A DNA stretch of 40,507 bases from Bryobacterales bacterium (GCA_016789905.1 JAEUQC010000169.1:1-40507), one strand, 5' to 3'. Counted from the first letter of the stretch, positions 31,932 to 40,507 are shown. Notes: a model not told the origin generated them from the letters alone. Program-made: numbers and translations.

Positions 31932-33491
31932 CTATTGTTCGCAGGCCACGCCGGCGGGCGGGCCGGTGGGGGCACCCATGCGTTTGGCGGACGGCTCCAG
32001 ACGGCGGAACTCGACGTGTTGCACCAGCGGAGGCCTAGTGGGGGCAAGGGTGAAAAAGACGCCGACGGTGGCGTTGGCGCAGGGGATATTGAACTGGCCG
32101 CGGAGCCAGTTTTCGGCGACGACCGGACCGGCGGCGGCGCATTGGCCGGCCACTCGTTTTAACGCGTCGATTTGGGCACGGCGCTGGGGGATGGGGGCGT
32201 CGAGGAACAGATTCATAGCGGCGACTTGGTTGGCTTCCGCGTCATCCCATTTGTTCCAGAGGCTTGCGAGATGGGCCCCCATTTCGGAGAGCGGTTTGGA
32301 CGGGGGAGTTTCACGCTTTTGCAGCCCGCCGGATTGCGAGAGAAGGTCGAAGGCCGCCTGGATGGGTTTGGAGGGGCCCGAATACGTGAGCGTGGCCATG
32401 GCGAAGAGGCCGACGCCGTGTTCGGGCAGCCAAGCCATGTAGGACCCGAAGCCGGGCAATCCGCCGCCGTGGCCGACGATGTGGGCGAAGCGGCAATCAG
32501 CAGTAATGCGGAGGCCGTAGCCGTAGCCGGAATGGGAAGCGCGGCCGCGGCTGGCGGTGAGGTTGGATGGCGTCCAGAGGTGGCTCATTTCACGGAGGGA
32601 GGAGCGGCGGACGGGGCCATGGTCCGTGTCGTCACGCGGAGGCCAGGCATTCAGATGCAGGGCAACGTATTTGCCCAGATCCGCAGCATTGGTGAGCAGT
32701 CCGCCCATGGCGCCAAACGCGCCGTGGGGCAGGGGCGGCTCCTCTTCATAAGCGCCGGCGGGTGTGAGGCGATAGCCAGTGGCGCGGGTGGCGGCGGGGA
32801 CACGGGAGAACTCGAAGGTGGATGCGGCCATGCCGAGCGGCACGAGGATGTTTTCGGCGACGTATTTTTCGTAGGGCTGGCGGGCGGCTTTGGTGACGAT
32901 GCGGCCAAGGAGGCCGAAGGCGTAGTTCGAGTATTCATAGCGGGTATCGGGCGCGGTGGAAAAAGGCAGGCCGGCGCGGAGCCAGCGATCGAGCGTGGGG
33001 TCATCAATGCCGAGTTGTTGATCGCCCCAGGGGTTGTCTTCCGGCAGGCCGGCGCTGTGGCTCATGAGTTGGCGAATGCGAATGGGCGCGGTGTCGCGCG
33101 TGGGCATTTCCATGCGGGCGAAGGCGGGAATCCATTTGGAAACGGGGTCTTCGAGTGAGAGTTTGCCTTCGTCGCGGAGCTTCAGAATGGCGAGCGCGGT
33201 GAAGCTTTTGGTCATGGAGGCTATGCGGAAAACGGTGGACGAGTCCGCGGGGGCCTTGGTGCTGAGACTCTGGAATCCGGATGCGCCGGTGTGGGCCAGT
33301 TCACCGTCAATGACAACGCCCCAGACCATGCCGGGGATCTTTTCTTCGGCGGCGTATTGCAGGAAGAGCTTATCGATTTGCGGGAGCGCGGCGCGGAGTT
33401 TTTGCGCGCGCGCCGGATCGGTAAAGCGGGCGGGCGGGTAGGCATCGTTAGCAAGCAGAGAGGCGGCGAAGAGGAGGCCGAGCAGGCGCAT
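31932..33491 (-). CDS. Serine hydrolase, class C beta-lactamase/PBP-like
   Basis: A 519-residue exported protein with signal peptide MRLLGLLFAASLLAND. The serine-hydrolase triad motifs are complete: SxxK as Ser92-Met-Thr-Lys95 (RIASMTKSF), YxN as Tyr187-Ser-Asn189 and HxG as His341-Gly-Gly. This is the beta-lactamase-related family (PF00144) that includes DD-peptidases and esterases, so antibiotic resistance should not be assumed. About 130 residues beyond the catalytic domain form an extra C-terminal region of unknown fold. ATG 33491 is chosen because it begins the signal peptide. It leads the minus-strand cluster that continues into the duplicated-domain and radical SAM genes. Confidence 0.92.
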   Translation of the reverse strand: MRLLGLLFAASLLANDAYPPARFTDPARAQKLRAALPQIDKLFLQYAAEEKIPGMVWGVVIDGELAHTGASGFQSLSTKAPADSSTVFRIASMTKSFTALAILKLRDEGKLSLEDPVSKWIPAFARMEMPTRDTAPIRIRQLMSHSAGLPEDNPWGDQQLGIDDPTLDRWLRAGLPFSTAPDTRYEYSNYAFGLLGRIVTKAARQPYEKYVAENILVPLGMAASTFEFSRVPAATRATGYRLTPAGAYEEEPPLPHGAFGAMGGLLTNAADLGKYVALHLNAWPPRDDTDHGPVRRSSLREMSHLWTPSNLTASRGRASHSGYGYGLRITADCRFAHIVGHGGGLPGFGSYMAWLPEHGVGLFAMATLTYSGPSKPIQAAFDLLSQSGGLQKRETPPSKPLSEMGAHLASLWNKWDDAEANQVAAMNLFLDAPIPQRRAQIDALKRVAGQCAAAGPVVAENWLRGQFNIPCANATVGVFFTLAPTRPPLVQHVEFRRLEPSAKRMGAPTGPPAGVACEQ

Positions 33492-33529
33492 TGTTCTAAG
33501 ATGGCACGTTGCGTGGTACGTTAGCGGCT

Positions 33530-34111
33530 GTGACTGCGAAAGTTCTGTTGGCAGGATATGCAGCCCTGTTTGTGTGGGCGGGAATTGCACCCTATGACCG
33601 GGCGACATGGTGGGCAGAGAATATCCCGATTGTCCTGATCGCCGTCACGCTGGTGGCGCTATATTTGCGGGGCTTTGTGTTCTCGGCGACAGCCTATGTG
33701 CTGATGGCCGTGCTGCTGTATCTGCACACGGTGGGCGGGCACTACACGTTTGAACGGGTGCCGTTCGATTTTGCGTCGAATCTTTTTGGCTTTGAACGCA
33801 ATCACTTCGACCGGATCGCGCATTTCAGCGTGGGGTTTTATGCGTATGCGATCGCGGAAACGCTGGTTAGAACGAACGCCGTGCGGAGCCGGGTGGTGCT
33901 GTTTCTGTTTCCCATTTTCAGCATTGCGTTTGTGGCGATGGGGTATGAGTTGATCGAGTGGTGGTACGCGGCGCTGGAAGGCGGGGCGAGCGGGGCGGCG
34001 TTTCTGGGAAGCCAGGGAGATATTTGGGACGCACAGAAAGACATGTTGGCCGACACGCTGGGAGCGGTGGCGGCCACTACATGGTACTTCCTGCGAGAGC
34101 TTAGGGAATGA
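33530..34111 (+). CDS. DUF2238 (YjdF-like) membrane protein
   Basis: A 193-residue integral membrane protein with about six helices, matching the DUF2238/YjdF family by pattern: GGHYTFERVPFD, NHFDRIAHFSVGF, GYELIEWW and GDIWDAQKDMLADTLGA. The function of the family is unknown. GTG 33530 is used here, but a TTG at 33509 in the same frame is an equally weak alternative. Only 38 bp separate it from the divergent serine hydrolase gene. Its 3' end overlaps the convergent FKBP gene by 11 bp. Confidence 0.83.
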   Translation: MTAKVLLAGYAALFVWAGIAPYDRATWWAENIPIVLIAVTLVALYLRGFVFSATAYVLMAVLLYLHTVGGHYTFERVPFDFASNLFGFERNHFDRIAHFSVGFYAYAIAETLVRTNAVRSRVVLFLFPIFSIAFVAMGYELIEWWYAALEGGASGAAFLGSQGDIWDAQKDMLADTLGAVAATTWYFLRELRE

Positions 34112-34541
34112 TCAGTTTGCTGCCAATGGAATCGAGGGTGATGGAGAAGGTGAGGTCTTCGCCGGCGAGAGGATGATTGGCATCAAGGACGACGCCGTCC
34201 TCTTCAATGCCGACAATCTGTGCTACGAGATACCCGCCGGGGCCTTGCAGTTGCAGTTCCTGGCCTAACTCGAGCGGCATATCTTCGGGAAACTGATCCT
34301 TCGGAAGTTTGATGACCATCTCCTCGCGCATAGGCCCATAGGCCTCCGCGGCGGGGATGGTGCGAACGATGCTGGCGCCGATTTCCAGACCTGTCACCGC
34401 GTTTTCAAACCCTGGGATAACCATCCCTTGTCCAAGTGTGAATTCCAAGGGCTCGCGGCCCTCGCTCGAGTCGAATACCGTCCCGTCAGTGAGCGTTCCT
34501 TTGTAGTGAACGCGGACGAGATCTCCTGTTGTGGCCGGCAT
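34101..34541 (-). CDS. FKBP-type peptidyl-prolyl isomerase, SlyD-like
   Basis: A 146-residue prolyl isomerase/chaperone. FKBP motifs VHYKGTLTDGTVFDSS and FTLGQGMVIPGFENAVTGL are present, followed by the insert-in-flap region (residues about 75-125) and NHPLAGEDLTFSITL, typical of SlyD. The His/Cys-rich metal-binding tail of E. coli SlyD is absent. There is no signal peptide, so it is cytoplasmic. ATG 34541 is fixed by AAGGAGG 6 nt upstream; the longer frame runs into the divergent phosphofructokinase gene. Confidence 0.94.
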   Translation of the reverse strand: MPATTGDLVRVHYKGTLTDGTVFDSSEGREPLEFTLGQGMVIPGFENAVTGLEIGASIVRTIPAAEAYGPMREEMVIKLPKDQFPEDMPLELGQELQLQGPGGYLVAQIVGIEEDGVVLDANHPLAGEDLTFSITLDSIGSKLIIP

Positions 34542-34623
34542 GTTGACCCTCCTTTCGCGCGGGCGTTCGCGCCCTTCGAAGAATAGCACGTGCAGTTTTT
34601 TGGGCTTGCTACAATCGGGGTGT

Positions 34624-35808
34624 ATGGCTAAAAAACGTATAGGAATCCTGACCGGAGGCGGCGACGTCCCCGGCCTGAACTCGGTGATCAAAGGCGTCAC
34701 GTATCGGGCCTACGAAGCGGGCATGGACGTAATGGGCTTCCGTCGCGGGTGGGAAGGATTAACCCACCTGAACATGGAGGACGAGACGGCGAAGGCGGCA
34801 TACCTGCGTCCCCTGGATCGCCTGAACACGCGAACCATTGACCGGGACGGCGGGACGTATTTGCACTCCAGCCGCACCAATCCGGCGCGGATGCGGAAGT
34901 TGCCGACATTCCTGAACCCGGACAGCTTTCCGAGCGAAATGGTGACCAAGAAAGGCGAGACGTACAAGGCCTGGGATGTTTCCAAGCACGTCATCAAGAA
35001 CCTGGAAACACTGGGAGTGGACACGCTGGTGGCCATTGGCGGCGACGATACATTGAGCTATGCGCAGAAGCTTCATGCGCAAGGGTTCAAGGTGGTTTGC
35101 GTGCCGAAAACGATGGACAACGACGTGCGGAACACCGAATATTGCATCGGGTTTTCGACGGCGATCACGCGCGCGCACGATGCTATTCAGCGCCAGCGCA
35201 CAACGGTAGGTTCGCATGAAAGGATTGGCGTGTTTCGGGTGTTTGGCCGCGATGCGGGCTACACGGCGCTCTACACGGCGTACATTACCTCGATCCGCTG
35301 CGCGATTCCGGAATACTCCTTCGACGTGCAGAAGATGACCGAACTGATTGCGGCCGATAAGGCGAACAATCCGTCGCATTATTCGCTAGTTGTGCTGAGC
35401 GAGGGCGCGGCTTGGGACGGCTATGTCGTGCAGGAATATGGCGAACCGGACGACTACGGCCATCGCAAGAAGATGAACGTGGGCGAGGCGCTGGCCGAGG
35501 AGTTGAAGAAGCGCGGCAAGCTGGAATGCGTTGTGAGCGACCTGACGTATGAACTGCGCGGCGGGTCGCCGGACTTCACCGACAAACTGGTGGCGACCAC
35601 GTTCGGCAACATGGCGTTCGACGCGATTCTGGAAGGTAAGAGCGGCCTGATGGCGGCCATCAACGACGGCCGTTACCGCATGGTGGAGATACCGGATCCG
35701 AAACTGGGCCCCCGCAAAGTGGACGTCAAAACGATGTACAACACCGAACGCTATCGCCCGATCTATTCCGGCAAAGAGGGCATGCCGATTTTTCTAGCCA
35801 ACCCATAG
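34624..35808 (+). CDS. 6-phosphofructokinase, probably pyrophosphate-dependent
   Basis: A 394-residue glycolytic enzyme phosphorylating fructose 6-phosphate. It has the N-terminal GGGDVPGLN loop, the GGDDT motif (139-143) and PKTMDND (161-167) with the catalytic Asp165. Asp142 replaces the Gly of ATP-type enzymes (E. coli Gly104) and Lys162 replaces Gly124; both changes mark pyrophosphate-dependent enzymes, which work reversibly. Annotation as ATP-dependent would therefore be suspect. ATG 34624 follows GGGGTGT. It is divergent from the FKBP gene and 3 bp ahead of a methyltransferase gene, so the two are probably co-transcribed. Confidence 0.92.
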   Translation: MAKKRIGILTGGGDVPGLNSVIKGVTYRAYEAGMDVMGFRRGWEGLTHLNMEDETAKAAYLRPLDRLNTRTIDRDGGTYLHSSRTNPARMRKLPTFLNPDSFPSEMVTKKGETYKAWDVSKHVIKNLETLGVDTLVAIGGDDTLSYAQKLHAQGFKVVCVPKTMDNDVRNTEYCIGFSTAITRAHDAIQRQRTTVGSHERIGVFRVFGRDAGYTALYTAYITSIRCAIPEYSFDVQKMTELIAADKANNPSHYSLVVLSEGAAWDGYVVQEYGEPDDYGHRKKMNVGEALAEELKKRGKLECVVSDLTYELRGGSPDFTDKLVATTFGNMAFDAILEGKSGLMAAINDGRYRMVEIPDPKLGPRKVDVKTMYNTERYRPIYSGKEGMPIFLANP

Positions 35809-35811
35809 AGC

Positions 35812-36459
35812 GTGAAGAATTGGCTGCGTAGTTTGATGGGCGAAAAGAAGCCCGCGTTGACGGCGGATCTGCAACAGCGGATCCGCCGTTCGTTTGAGGA
35901 ATCGGCGGCGGACGAAGAGCACTTTCCGTCGACGATTGACCCGCGGATTCTGCATGTGCGGGTGATTTTGGAGACGTTCGGGGACGTGGCTGGGAAGCGC
36001 GTGCTGGACGCGGGATGCGGGAAGGGGCGATTCGCACGGGTGTTGGTGGGCGAGTTTCCGTCGGCGCGGATCCATGCGATGGATATTGCGGTGGCGATGC
36101 TGCGGTTTGTAGCCCCGCCTTTGGTGCCTTGCGCGGGATCGCTGACTTCCCTGCCCTATGCGGATGGCGCGTTCGATTGCTTGTACGCCACCGAATCATT
36201 GGAACATGCGGTGGATATTGACGGCGCGGTGGCGGAGCTTTGCCGGGTAGTGAAACCGGGCGGGCGGATTGTGATTATCGACAAGAATAAAGACCACTGG
36301 GGACGGCTGGAGACGCCGGAATGGGAGCGCTGGTTCGGGCAGCAAGAGTTGACGGACAAACTGCGGCGACACTGCCGGATGGTGACCAGCCGGCCGATTA
36401 GTTACTGGGAAGATGTGGACCCGGATGGGTTGTTTCTGGTGTGGATCGCGGAGCGATAG
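35812..36459 (+). CDS. Class I SAM-dependent methyltransferase
   Basis: A 215-residue methyltransferase of the Methyltransf_11 type. Motif I is VLDAGCGKGRFA (about 64-75), followed by acidic IHAMDIAVAM, SLTSLPYADGAFDCLYATES and the post-motif VVKPGGRIVIID. It probably acts on a small molecule; the substrate is unknown. The start is GTG 35812, 3 bp after the phosphofructokinase stop, so translation is likely coupled to it. No gene nearby indicates a pathway. Confidence 0.88.
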   Translation: MKNWLRSLMGEKKPALTADLQQRIRRSFEESAADEEHFPSTIDPRILHVRVILETFGDVAGKRVLDAGCGKGRFARVLVGEFPSARIHAMDIAVAMLRFVAPPLVPCAGSLTSLPYADGAFDCLYATESLEHAVDIDGAVAELCRVVKPGGRIVIIDKNKDHWGRLETPEWERWFGQQELTDKLRRHCRMVTSRPISYWEDVDPDGLFLVWIAER

Positions 36460-36471
36460 AATAATCGCATT

Positions 36472-39015
36472 GTGAAATTCTGGTTTCTGCTGTCCGCGGC
36501 CGTATTTGGTAATGACTTCTTTGAGGCGCGGGTGCGGCCGGTGCTGGTGGAGCGGTGCGCGGCGTGCCACGGAGAGACGGCGGCATCGGGATTGCGATTG
36601 GATTCGCGGGCCGGCGTGTTGAAGGGCGGCAAGCGAGGTCCGGCGGCGGTGGTTGGCGACCCGGCGGCGAGCCTATTGCTGCAGGCGGTGCGAAGGACTC
36701 ACACAACGTTGAAAATGCCGCCGGCGGCGCCGCTGGCCCCGGCTGAAATTGCGGCGCTAGAAACGTGGGTGCGGGATGGGCTGGCGTGGCCGGAGGGCCG
36801 AGTTGTCACGTCGACGCGGAAGTTGTGGGCGACCGAGCCGTTGCGGGCCGCAGCGGGATCCATTGATAGCCATGTGCGGGCGGGACTGGCTTCGAAAGGA
36901 CTGAAGGCTAACCCGAAGGCGGACCGGCGGACGCTGTTGAGACGGTTCTACGCAGACCTGGCGGGCGTGCCGCCGACGCCGGCGGAGGCAGCGGCTTTTC
37001 TGGCATCGGGCGACGCGGCGGGGCTGGTGGATTCGTTGTTGGCATCGCCCCGTTTCGGCGAGCGCTGGGGGCGCCACTGGCTGGACGTGGCGCGGTTCGG
37101 GGAGGACGACTTTTCGGGCACCGCGCCGCGGCCGTATCCGAACGCGTGGCGGTACCGCGACTGGGTGATTCAACAGTTTAACCGCGACTTACCATACGAC
37201 ATGTTTGTGAAAGCGCAGATCGCGGCCGACTTACTGCCGGGAAATACATCCGATTTAGTTGGCGGCTTAGGACTATTTGGCATTGGCCCCTGGTATTACG
37301 GCATTACCCAGCCGCCACAGGCGCGAGCCGATGAGCGGCATGACCGGATTGACATGGTGACGCGCGGATTCCTGGGACTTACGGCGGCGTGTGCGCGCTG
37401 CCACGATCATAAGTACGACCCTATTTCGCAGAAGGACTATTATGCGCTGGCTGGAGTCTTTGCCAGTTCGGCATACAAGGAATACCCGCTGGCGGAGCCG
37501 GAGAAGGTGGCGGCCTACGACGCGGCGCAGAAGCACATTCAAGCATTGCAAAAGGAAATCGATCAGTTTGTGGCGGCGCAGCGGGAGCAGTTGGCGCTGA
37601 TTTTTGCCCGCCAAACCGCCGCTTTTCTGCAGGGCGTGAAGGGTTTGGACGCGGACATTGCGAAGAAGATGAAGGAATATCTGGCGAAGCCGGAGGAAGA
37701 CCATCCGTTTCTGAAGGCATGGACCGCGGCGCCGACGGCGGAGAATGCGCGAACGTTTCAGGAGACGCTGCTGAATGTGATTGAACAGAAACGGGCGATG
37801 GATGAGGAGAACCGGGTGGCGGTGATCCGCGGCACTGTTCCTTTGGCGAAACGGCGAAAGACCATTCTTCCGTTTAATTACGATTCGGAAGCGGATTTCA
37901 ATCCCGGTTCGGAAGTAGTTACTAAGTCGCTGGACAGGGAAAGATATCAACTGTGGCAAAAGTTCATTGGAAGGACGGATGCGGTATTCCGGCTAGAAGG
38001 GGCGGCTGTTGAATCGCGGCTGACGGGAGAGTATAAGAAACATTTGGCGGGGTTGCGGGAGGAGTTGGAACGGGCGAAGAAGGCGTCGCCAGAGGCGTAT
38101 GGGTATTTTCATGGAATGGGCGAGCACGAAGAGCCGATCGATTTGCCGCTGAACAAGCGGGGAAACCCGACGGACTTGGGCGAGGTGATACCGAGGCGCT
38201 TTTTGGACTGCCTGGGCGGGACGGAGTTGCGGCCGGGCAGCGGACGATTGCAGTTGGCGGAGGCGATTGCGGCGAATCCGCTGGCGGCGCGGGTGATGGT
38301 GAACCGCATTTGGGGATGGCTGTTCGGAGCGGGAATTGTGCGGACGCCGTCAAACTTTGGGCTGATGGGGGAGCGGCCCGGGAATCGGGAGTTGTTGGAG
38401 TATCTGGCCGCGCGCTTCCGGGCCGGAGGTTTTTCGATGAAAGCGCTGATTCGGGAGATCGTGCTGTCGGAAACATATCAGGCTTCGAGCGCCGCCACGA
38501 CGGATGGACTGCGGGTGGACCCGGACAACCGGTTGTTTTGGCGGGCGAATCGAAAACGGCTGGATGCCGAGGCGATCCGGGATTCGATTTTGGCCGTGAG
38601 CGGGGAGTTGGACGGACGGATGGGGGGCGAATCGGCCGAGTTGGCGGATGGGAATTTGCGGCGGACGGTGTATGTTCGAGTGGGGCGGTACCAGCAGAAT
38701 GAGACGCTGGCGCTGTTCGACTTTCCGAGCAGTTCGATTCATGTGGAGCAACGCGGCGTGACCAATGTACCGTTGCAGAAGCTATTTTTCTTGAACTCTG
38801 TTTTTTTGCGATGGCGGGCGGAAGCGCTGGCGCAGCGGGTGGAATGTATGGGGGTGACGGACACCGAACGGATCGGAGCGGCCTATCAGTTGTTGCTGCA
38901 ACGAGCGCCGTCGGAACGGGAGCTGGAAGCGGGCAGGCGGTTTCTGCGAGAGGGTGATTGGGCGCAATATGCGCAAGTATTGTTGAGTGCGAATGAGTTT
39001 CTCTATGTGGACTAA
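36472..39015 (+). CDS. PSD1 protein: cytochrome c-like, DUF1549 and DUF1553 domains
   Basis: An 847-residue exported protein of a family abundant in Planctomycetes, Verrucomicrobia and Solibacter-type Acidobacteria. After a short signal sequence the cytochrome c-like domain has a heme-binding CAACH (Cys29, Cys32, His33). The DUF1549 region includes LADFGxP-type spacing around FYADLAGVPPTPAEAAAF, RWGRHWLDVARF and a second CxxCH in CARCHDHKYDPI near residue 307. DUF1553 follows (NRIWGWLFGAGIV, SETYQASS). A coiled-coil-like, charged middle spans about 330-520. The biochemical role is unknown. The start is GTG 36472, 12 bp after the methyltransferase stop. It overlaps the DUF1501 gene by 11 bp, its usual partner. 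Confidence 0.93.
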   Translation: MKFWFLLSAAVFGNDFFEARVRPVLVERCAACHGETAASGLRLDSRAGVLKGGKRGPAAVVGDPAASLLLQAVRRTHTTLKMPPAAPLAPAEIAALETWVRDGLAWPEGRVVTSTRKLWATEPLRAAAGSIDSHVRAGLASKGLKANPKADRRTLLRRFYADLAGVPPTPAEAAAFLASGDAAGLVDSLLASPRFGERWGRHWLDVARFGEDDFSGTAPRPYPNAWRYRDWVIQQFNRDLPYDMFVKAQIAADLLPGNTSDLVGGLGLFGIGPWYYGITQPPQARADERHDRIDMVTRGFLGLTAACARCHDHKYDPISQKDYYALAGVFASSAYKEYPLAEPEKVAAYDAAQKHIQALQKEIDQFVAAQREQLALIFARQTAAFLQGVKGLDADIAKKMKEYLAKPEEDHPFLKAWTAAPTAENARTFQETLLNVIEQKRAMDEENRVAVIRGTVPLAKRRKTILPFNYDSEADFNPGSEVVTKSLDRERYQLWQKFIGRTDAVFRLEGAAVESRLTGEYKKHLAGLREELERAKKASPEAYGYFHGMGEHEEPIDLPLNKRGNPTDLGEVIPRRFLDCLGGTELRPGSGRLQLAEAIAANPLAARVMVNRIWGWLFGAGIVRTPSNFGLMGERPGNRELLEYLAARFRAGGFSMKALIREIVLSETYQASSAATTDGLRVDPDNRLFWRANRKRLDAEAIRDSILAVSGELDGRMGGESAELADGNLRRTVYVRVGRYQQNETLALFDFPSSSIHVEQRGVTNVPLQKLFFLNSVFLRWRAEALAQRVECMGVTDTERIGAAYQLLLQRAPSERELEAGRRFLREGDWAQYAQVLLSANEFLYVD

Positions 39016-40366
39016 CAGACGGCAGTTTTTATCGCGGATGGCCGGGGGCTTCGGCACGGTGGCGCTAGCGGCGGAGATGGACCCGTTCGCGGCGCGGGCG
39101 CCGCACTTCGCGCCGAAGGCGAAACACATTATTTACCTGGTGATGAACGGCGGGATGTCGCAGGTGGATACGTTCGATCCTAAACCGGCGCTGGACAAGT
39201 ATCATGGCCAGCCGATGCCGGGGGAGCAGGTGAAAACCGAACGCATCACCGGATCTTTGATGAGGTCCCCATTCGCATTCAAGAAGCATGGGCAGAGCGG
39301 GATCGAAGTGAGCGAGATCTTCCCGAACATCGCGCGAAATATTGATAAGTTCACGGTGATTCGTTCGATGCATACCGATGTCCCGAATCATGAACCGTCC
39401 CTGTTCATGATGAACTGCGGCACGATTCAGCCGGGGCGGCCGTCGTTGGGTTCCTGGCTGACTTATGGATTGGGCACGGAGAACCGGAACTTGCCGGGGT
39501 ATGTTGTGCTGTGCCCGGGAACGCCGGTGGTGGGGCCGCCACTGTGGGAGTCGGCGTTTCTACCGGCGGTGTTCCAGGGGACGTTTATCAAGGCAACGGA
39601 AAAAGACCCGCGGAAACTGGTGCAGTTTCTGGATCGCGGGCGAAAGAGTTCCGGCGATCAGCGGCGGCAGTTGGATTTGTTGAAAGAATTGAATACGGCG
39701 CACTTGGAGGAGCGAGCCGGAGACTCGAATCTGGAGGCCGCCATTCAGTCGATGGAGACGGCGTTCCGGATGCAGACGGAGGTTCCGGAAGTGTTTGATG
39801 TGACGAAAGAGCCGGAGAAGGTGCGCGCGCGGTATGGCGATTCCGATTTCGGACGCGGCTGCCTAATGGCGCTGCGGTTGGTGGAAAAGGGCGTACGGAT
39901 GGTGCAGATCTACTACGGGAATTCGCAGCCGTGGGATTCACATGAGGACATTCAAGCGCACAAAGCGAACGCGCGGAGGGCGGACCCGGCGGTGGGCGCG
40001 TTGGTGGAAGATCTGGCGGCGCGGGGATTGCTGGATGAGACGCTGGTCGTCTTTGGGACCGAGTTCGGGCGCACGCCGGCAGTGGAAAATTCTTCGCTGG
40101 TGAAGTTGCAGAACGGGCGAGATCACAATTCGGCGGGGTATTCGATTCTGCTGGCTGGCGGCGGGATCAGGCCAGGGTATGTGCATGGGGCGACGGATGA
40201 ATTCGGCTATCGGGCGGTGGAGAAGAAGGTACACAACCACGATTTGAATGCTACGCTACTGCACCTAATGGGGCTGGATCATATGAGACTGACGCACTTT
40301 TATAGCGGCAGGCACTTCCGGCTGACGGACGTGCATGGGGATGTAGTGAAGGAGATACTGGCATAA
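39005..40366 (+). CDS. DUF1501 protein, Tat-exported sulfatase-fold partner
   Basis: A 453-residue protein with a Tat-type N-terminus (NRRQFLSRMAGGFGTVALA). DUF1501 belongs to the alkaline-phosphatase/sulfatase-like superfamily. Visible motifs are YLVMNGGMSQVDTFDPKPAL near the N-terminus, RSMHTDVPNHEPS, DSHEDIQAHKANARRADPAV, VVFGTEFGRTP and GRDHNSAGYSILLAGGGI. ATG 39005 is selected because it places the twin arginines correctly and overlaps the PSD1 stop, implying coupled translation. The PSD1-DUF1501 pair is presumed to work together on an extracytoplasmic substrate, possibly a sulfated or other polymer; this is inference. Confidence 0.93.
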   Translation: MWTNRRQFLSRMAGGFGTVALAAEMDPFAARAPHFAPKAKHIIYLVMNGGMSQVDTFDPKPALDKYHGQPMPGEQVKTERITGSLMRSPFAFKKHGQSGIEVSEIFPNIARNIDKFTVIRSMHTDVPNHEPSLFMMNCGTIQPGRPSLGSWLTYGLGTENRNLPGYVVLCPGTPVVGPPLWESAFLPAVFQGTFIKATEKDPRKLVQFLDRGRKSSGDQRRQLDLLKELNTAHLEERAGDSNLEAAIQSMETAFRMQTEVPEVFDVTKEPEKVRARYGDSDFGRGCLMALRLVEKGVRMVQIYYGNSQPWDSHEDIQAHKANARRADPAVGALVEDLAARGLLDETLVVFGTEFGRTPAVENSSLVKLQNGRDHNSAGYSILLAGGGIRPGYVHGATDEFGYRAVEKKVHNHDLNATLLHLMGLDHMRLTHFYSGRHFRLTDVHGDVVKEILA

Positions 40367-40373
40367 AAAGGAA

Positions 40374-40397
40374 AAGCCCCGGATGGGACCGGGGCTT
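40374..40397 (-). terminator. Intrinsic terminator of the rRNA operon
   Basis: AAGCCCCGG (40374-40382) pairs with CCGGGGCTT (40389-40397) around a 6-nt loop. Read on the minus strand the stem is followed by TTTCCTTTTT, so it best terminates the 5S rRNA transcript. It may also stop the DUF1501 transcript from the other side. Confidence 0.85.
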
Positions 40398-40410
40398 AGG
40401 GAATTAATTT

Positions 40411-40507
<97 letters not shown>

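Noticed and set aside
31932..33491. Beta-lactamase resistance gene
   Set aside because: The SxxK, YxN and HxG motifs are shared by esterases and DD-peptidases, and no resistance context (AmpR-type regulator, mobile element) is present.

Overview
The window looks like a chromosomal segment of an acidobacterium of the Solibacter/Bryobacter type (class Terriglobia, order Bryobacterales). This is inferred from gene content: two large Oar-like outer-membrane receptors with an N-terminal carboxypeptidase-regulatory-like domain, a cytochrome-bearing DUF1549/DUF1553 (PSD1) gene paired with a DUF1501 gene, an M28 peptidase with a PA-type insert, Tat-type signals and high GC. No phage, plasmid or CRISPR genes are visible.

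Left part (1-9.3 kb). A gene-free stretch carries an array of GC-rich direct repeats, interrupted by a 101-bp element with terminal inverted repeats. Then come fabD (minus), an orphan RND efflux pump (plus), a Cys-rich secreted protein whose start codon lies inside the pump's terminator hairpin, and a three-gene proton-translocating transhydrogenase operon, pntAA-pntAB-pntB (minus).

Middle (9.5-19.3 kb). A plus-strand run encodes a membrane GGDEF-EAL protein, a secreted ADP-ribosylglycohydrolase-fold protein, a ureide-permease-like transporter and an M28 metallopeptidase. It meets a minus-strand BvgS-like hybrid histidine kinase and an HTH regulator with a periplasmic-binding-protein-like sensor domain.

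Right of that (19.4-33.5 kb), everything is on the minus strand. In transcription order: a serine hydrolase, a small secreted protein with an internally duplicated beta-rich domain, a radical SAM/SPASM enzyme, an enolase-superfamily enzyme overlapping a GNAT acetyltransferase, an Oar-like receptor with a TPR protein 7 bp behind it, and a second Oar-like receptor. The HTH regulator follows, and related inverted repeats precede both it and the second receptor.

Right end (33.5-40.5 kb). A DUF2238 membrane protein converges with an FKBP-type prolyl isomerase. A phosphofructokinase with pyrophosphate-type active-site residues, a class I methyltransferase, the PSD1 gene and the overlapping DUF1501 gene follow. 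The window closes with an rRNA-type terminator and the 3' part of a 5S rRNA on the minus strand, so an rRNA operon lies just outside.

The most unusual point is the radical SAM gene. Its catalytic CxxxCxxC cluster lies upstream of every ATG, GTG or TTG in frame, and the only well-placed initiation site is an ATC codon 6 nt after a perfect AGGAGG that overlaps the stop of the preceding gene. Other points of interest are the TIMP-like N-terminus of the Cys-rich protein, the repeated ACACGA/TCGTGT half-sites, the altered metal-site motifs in the secreted ADP-ribosylglycohydrolase homologue, and strand composition that is G-rich on the plus strand from about 9.5 kb onward whatever the gene orientation.
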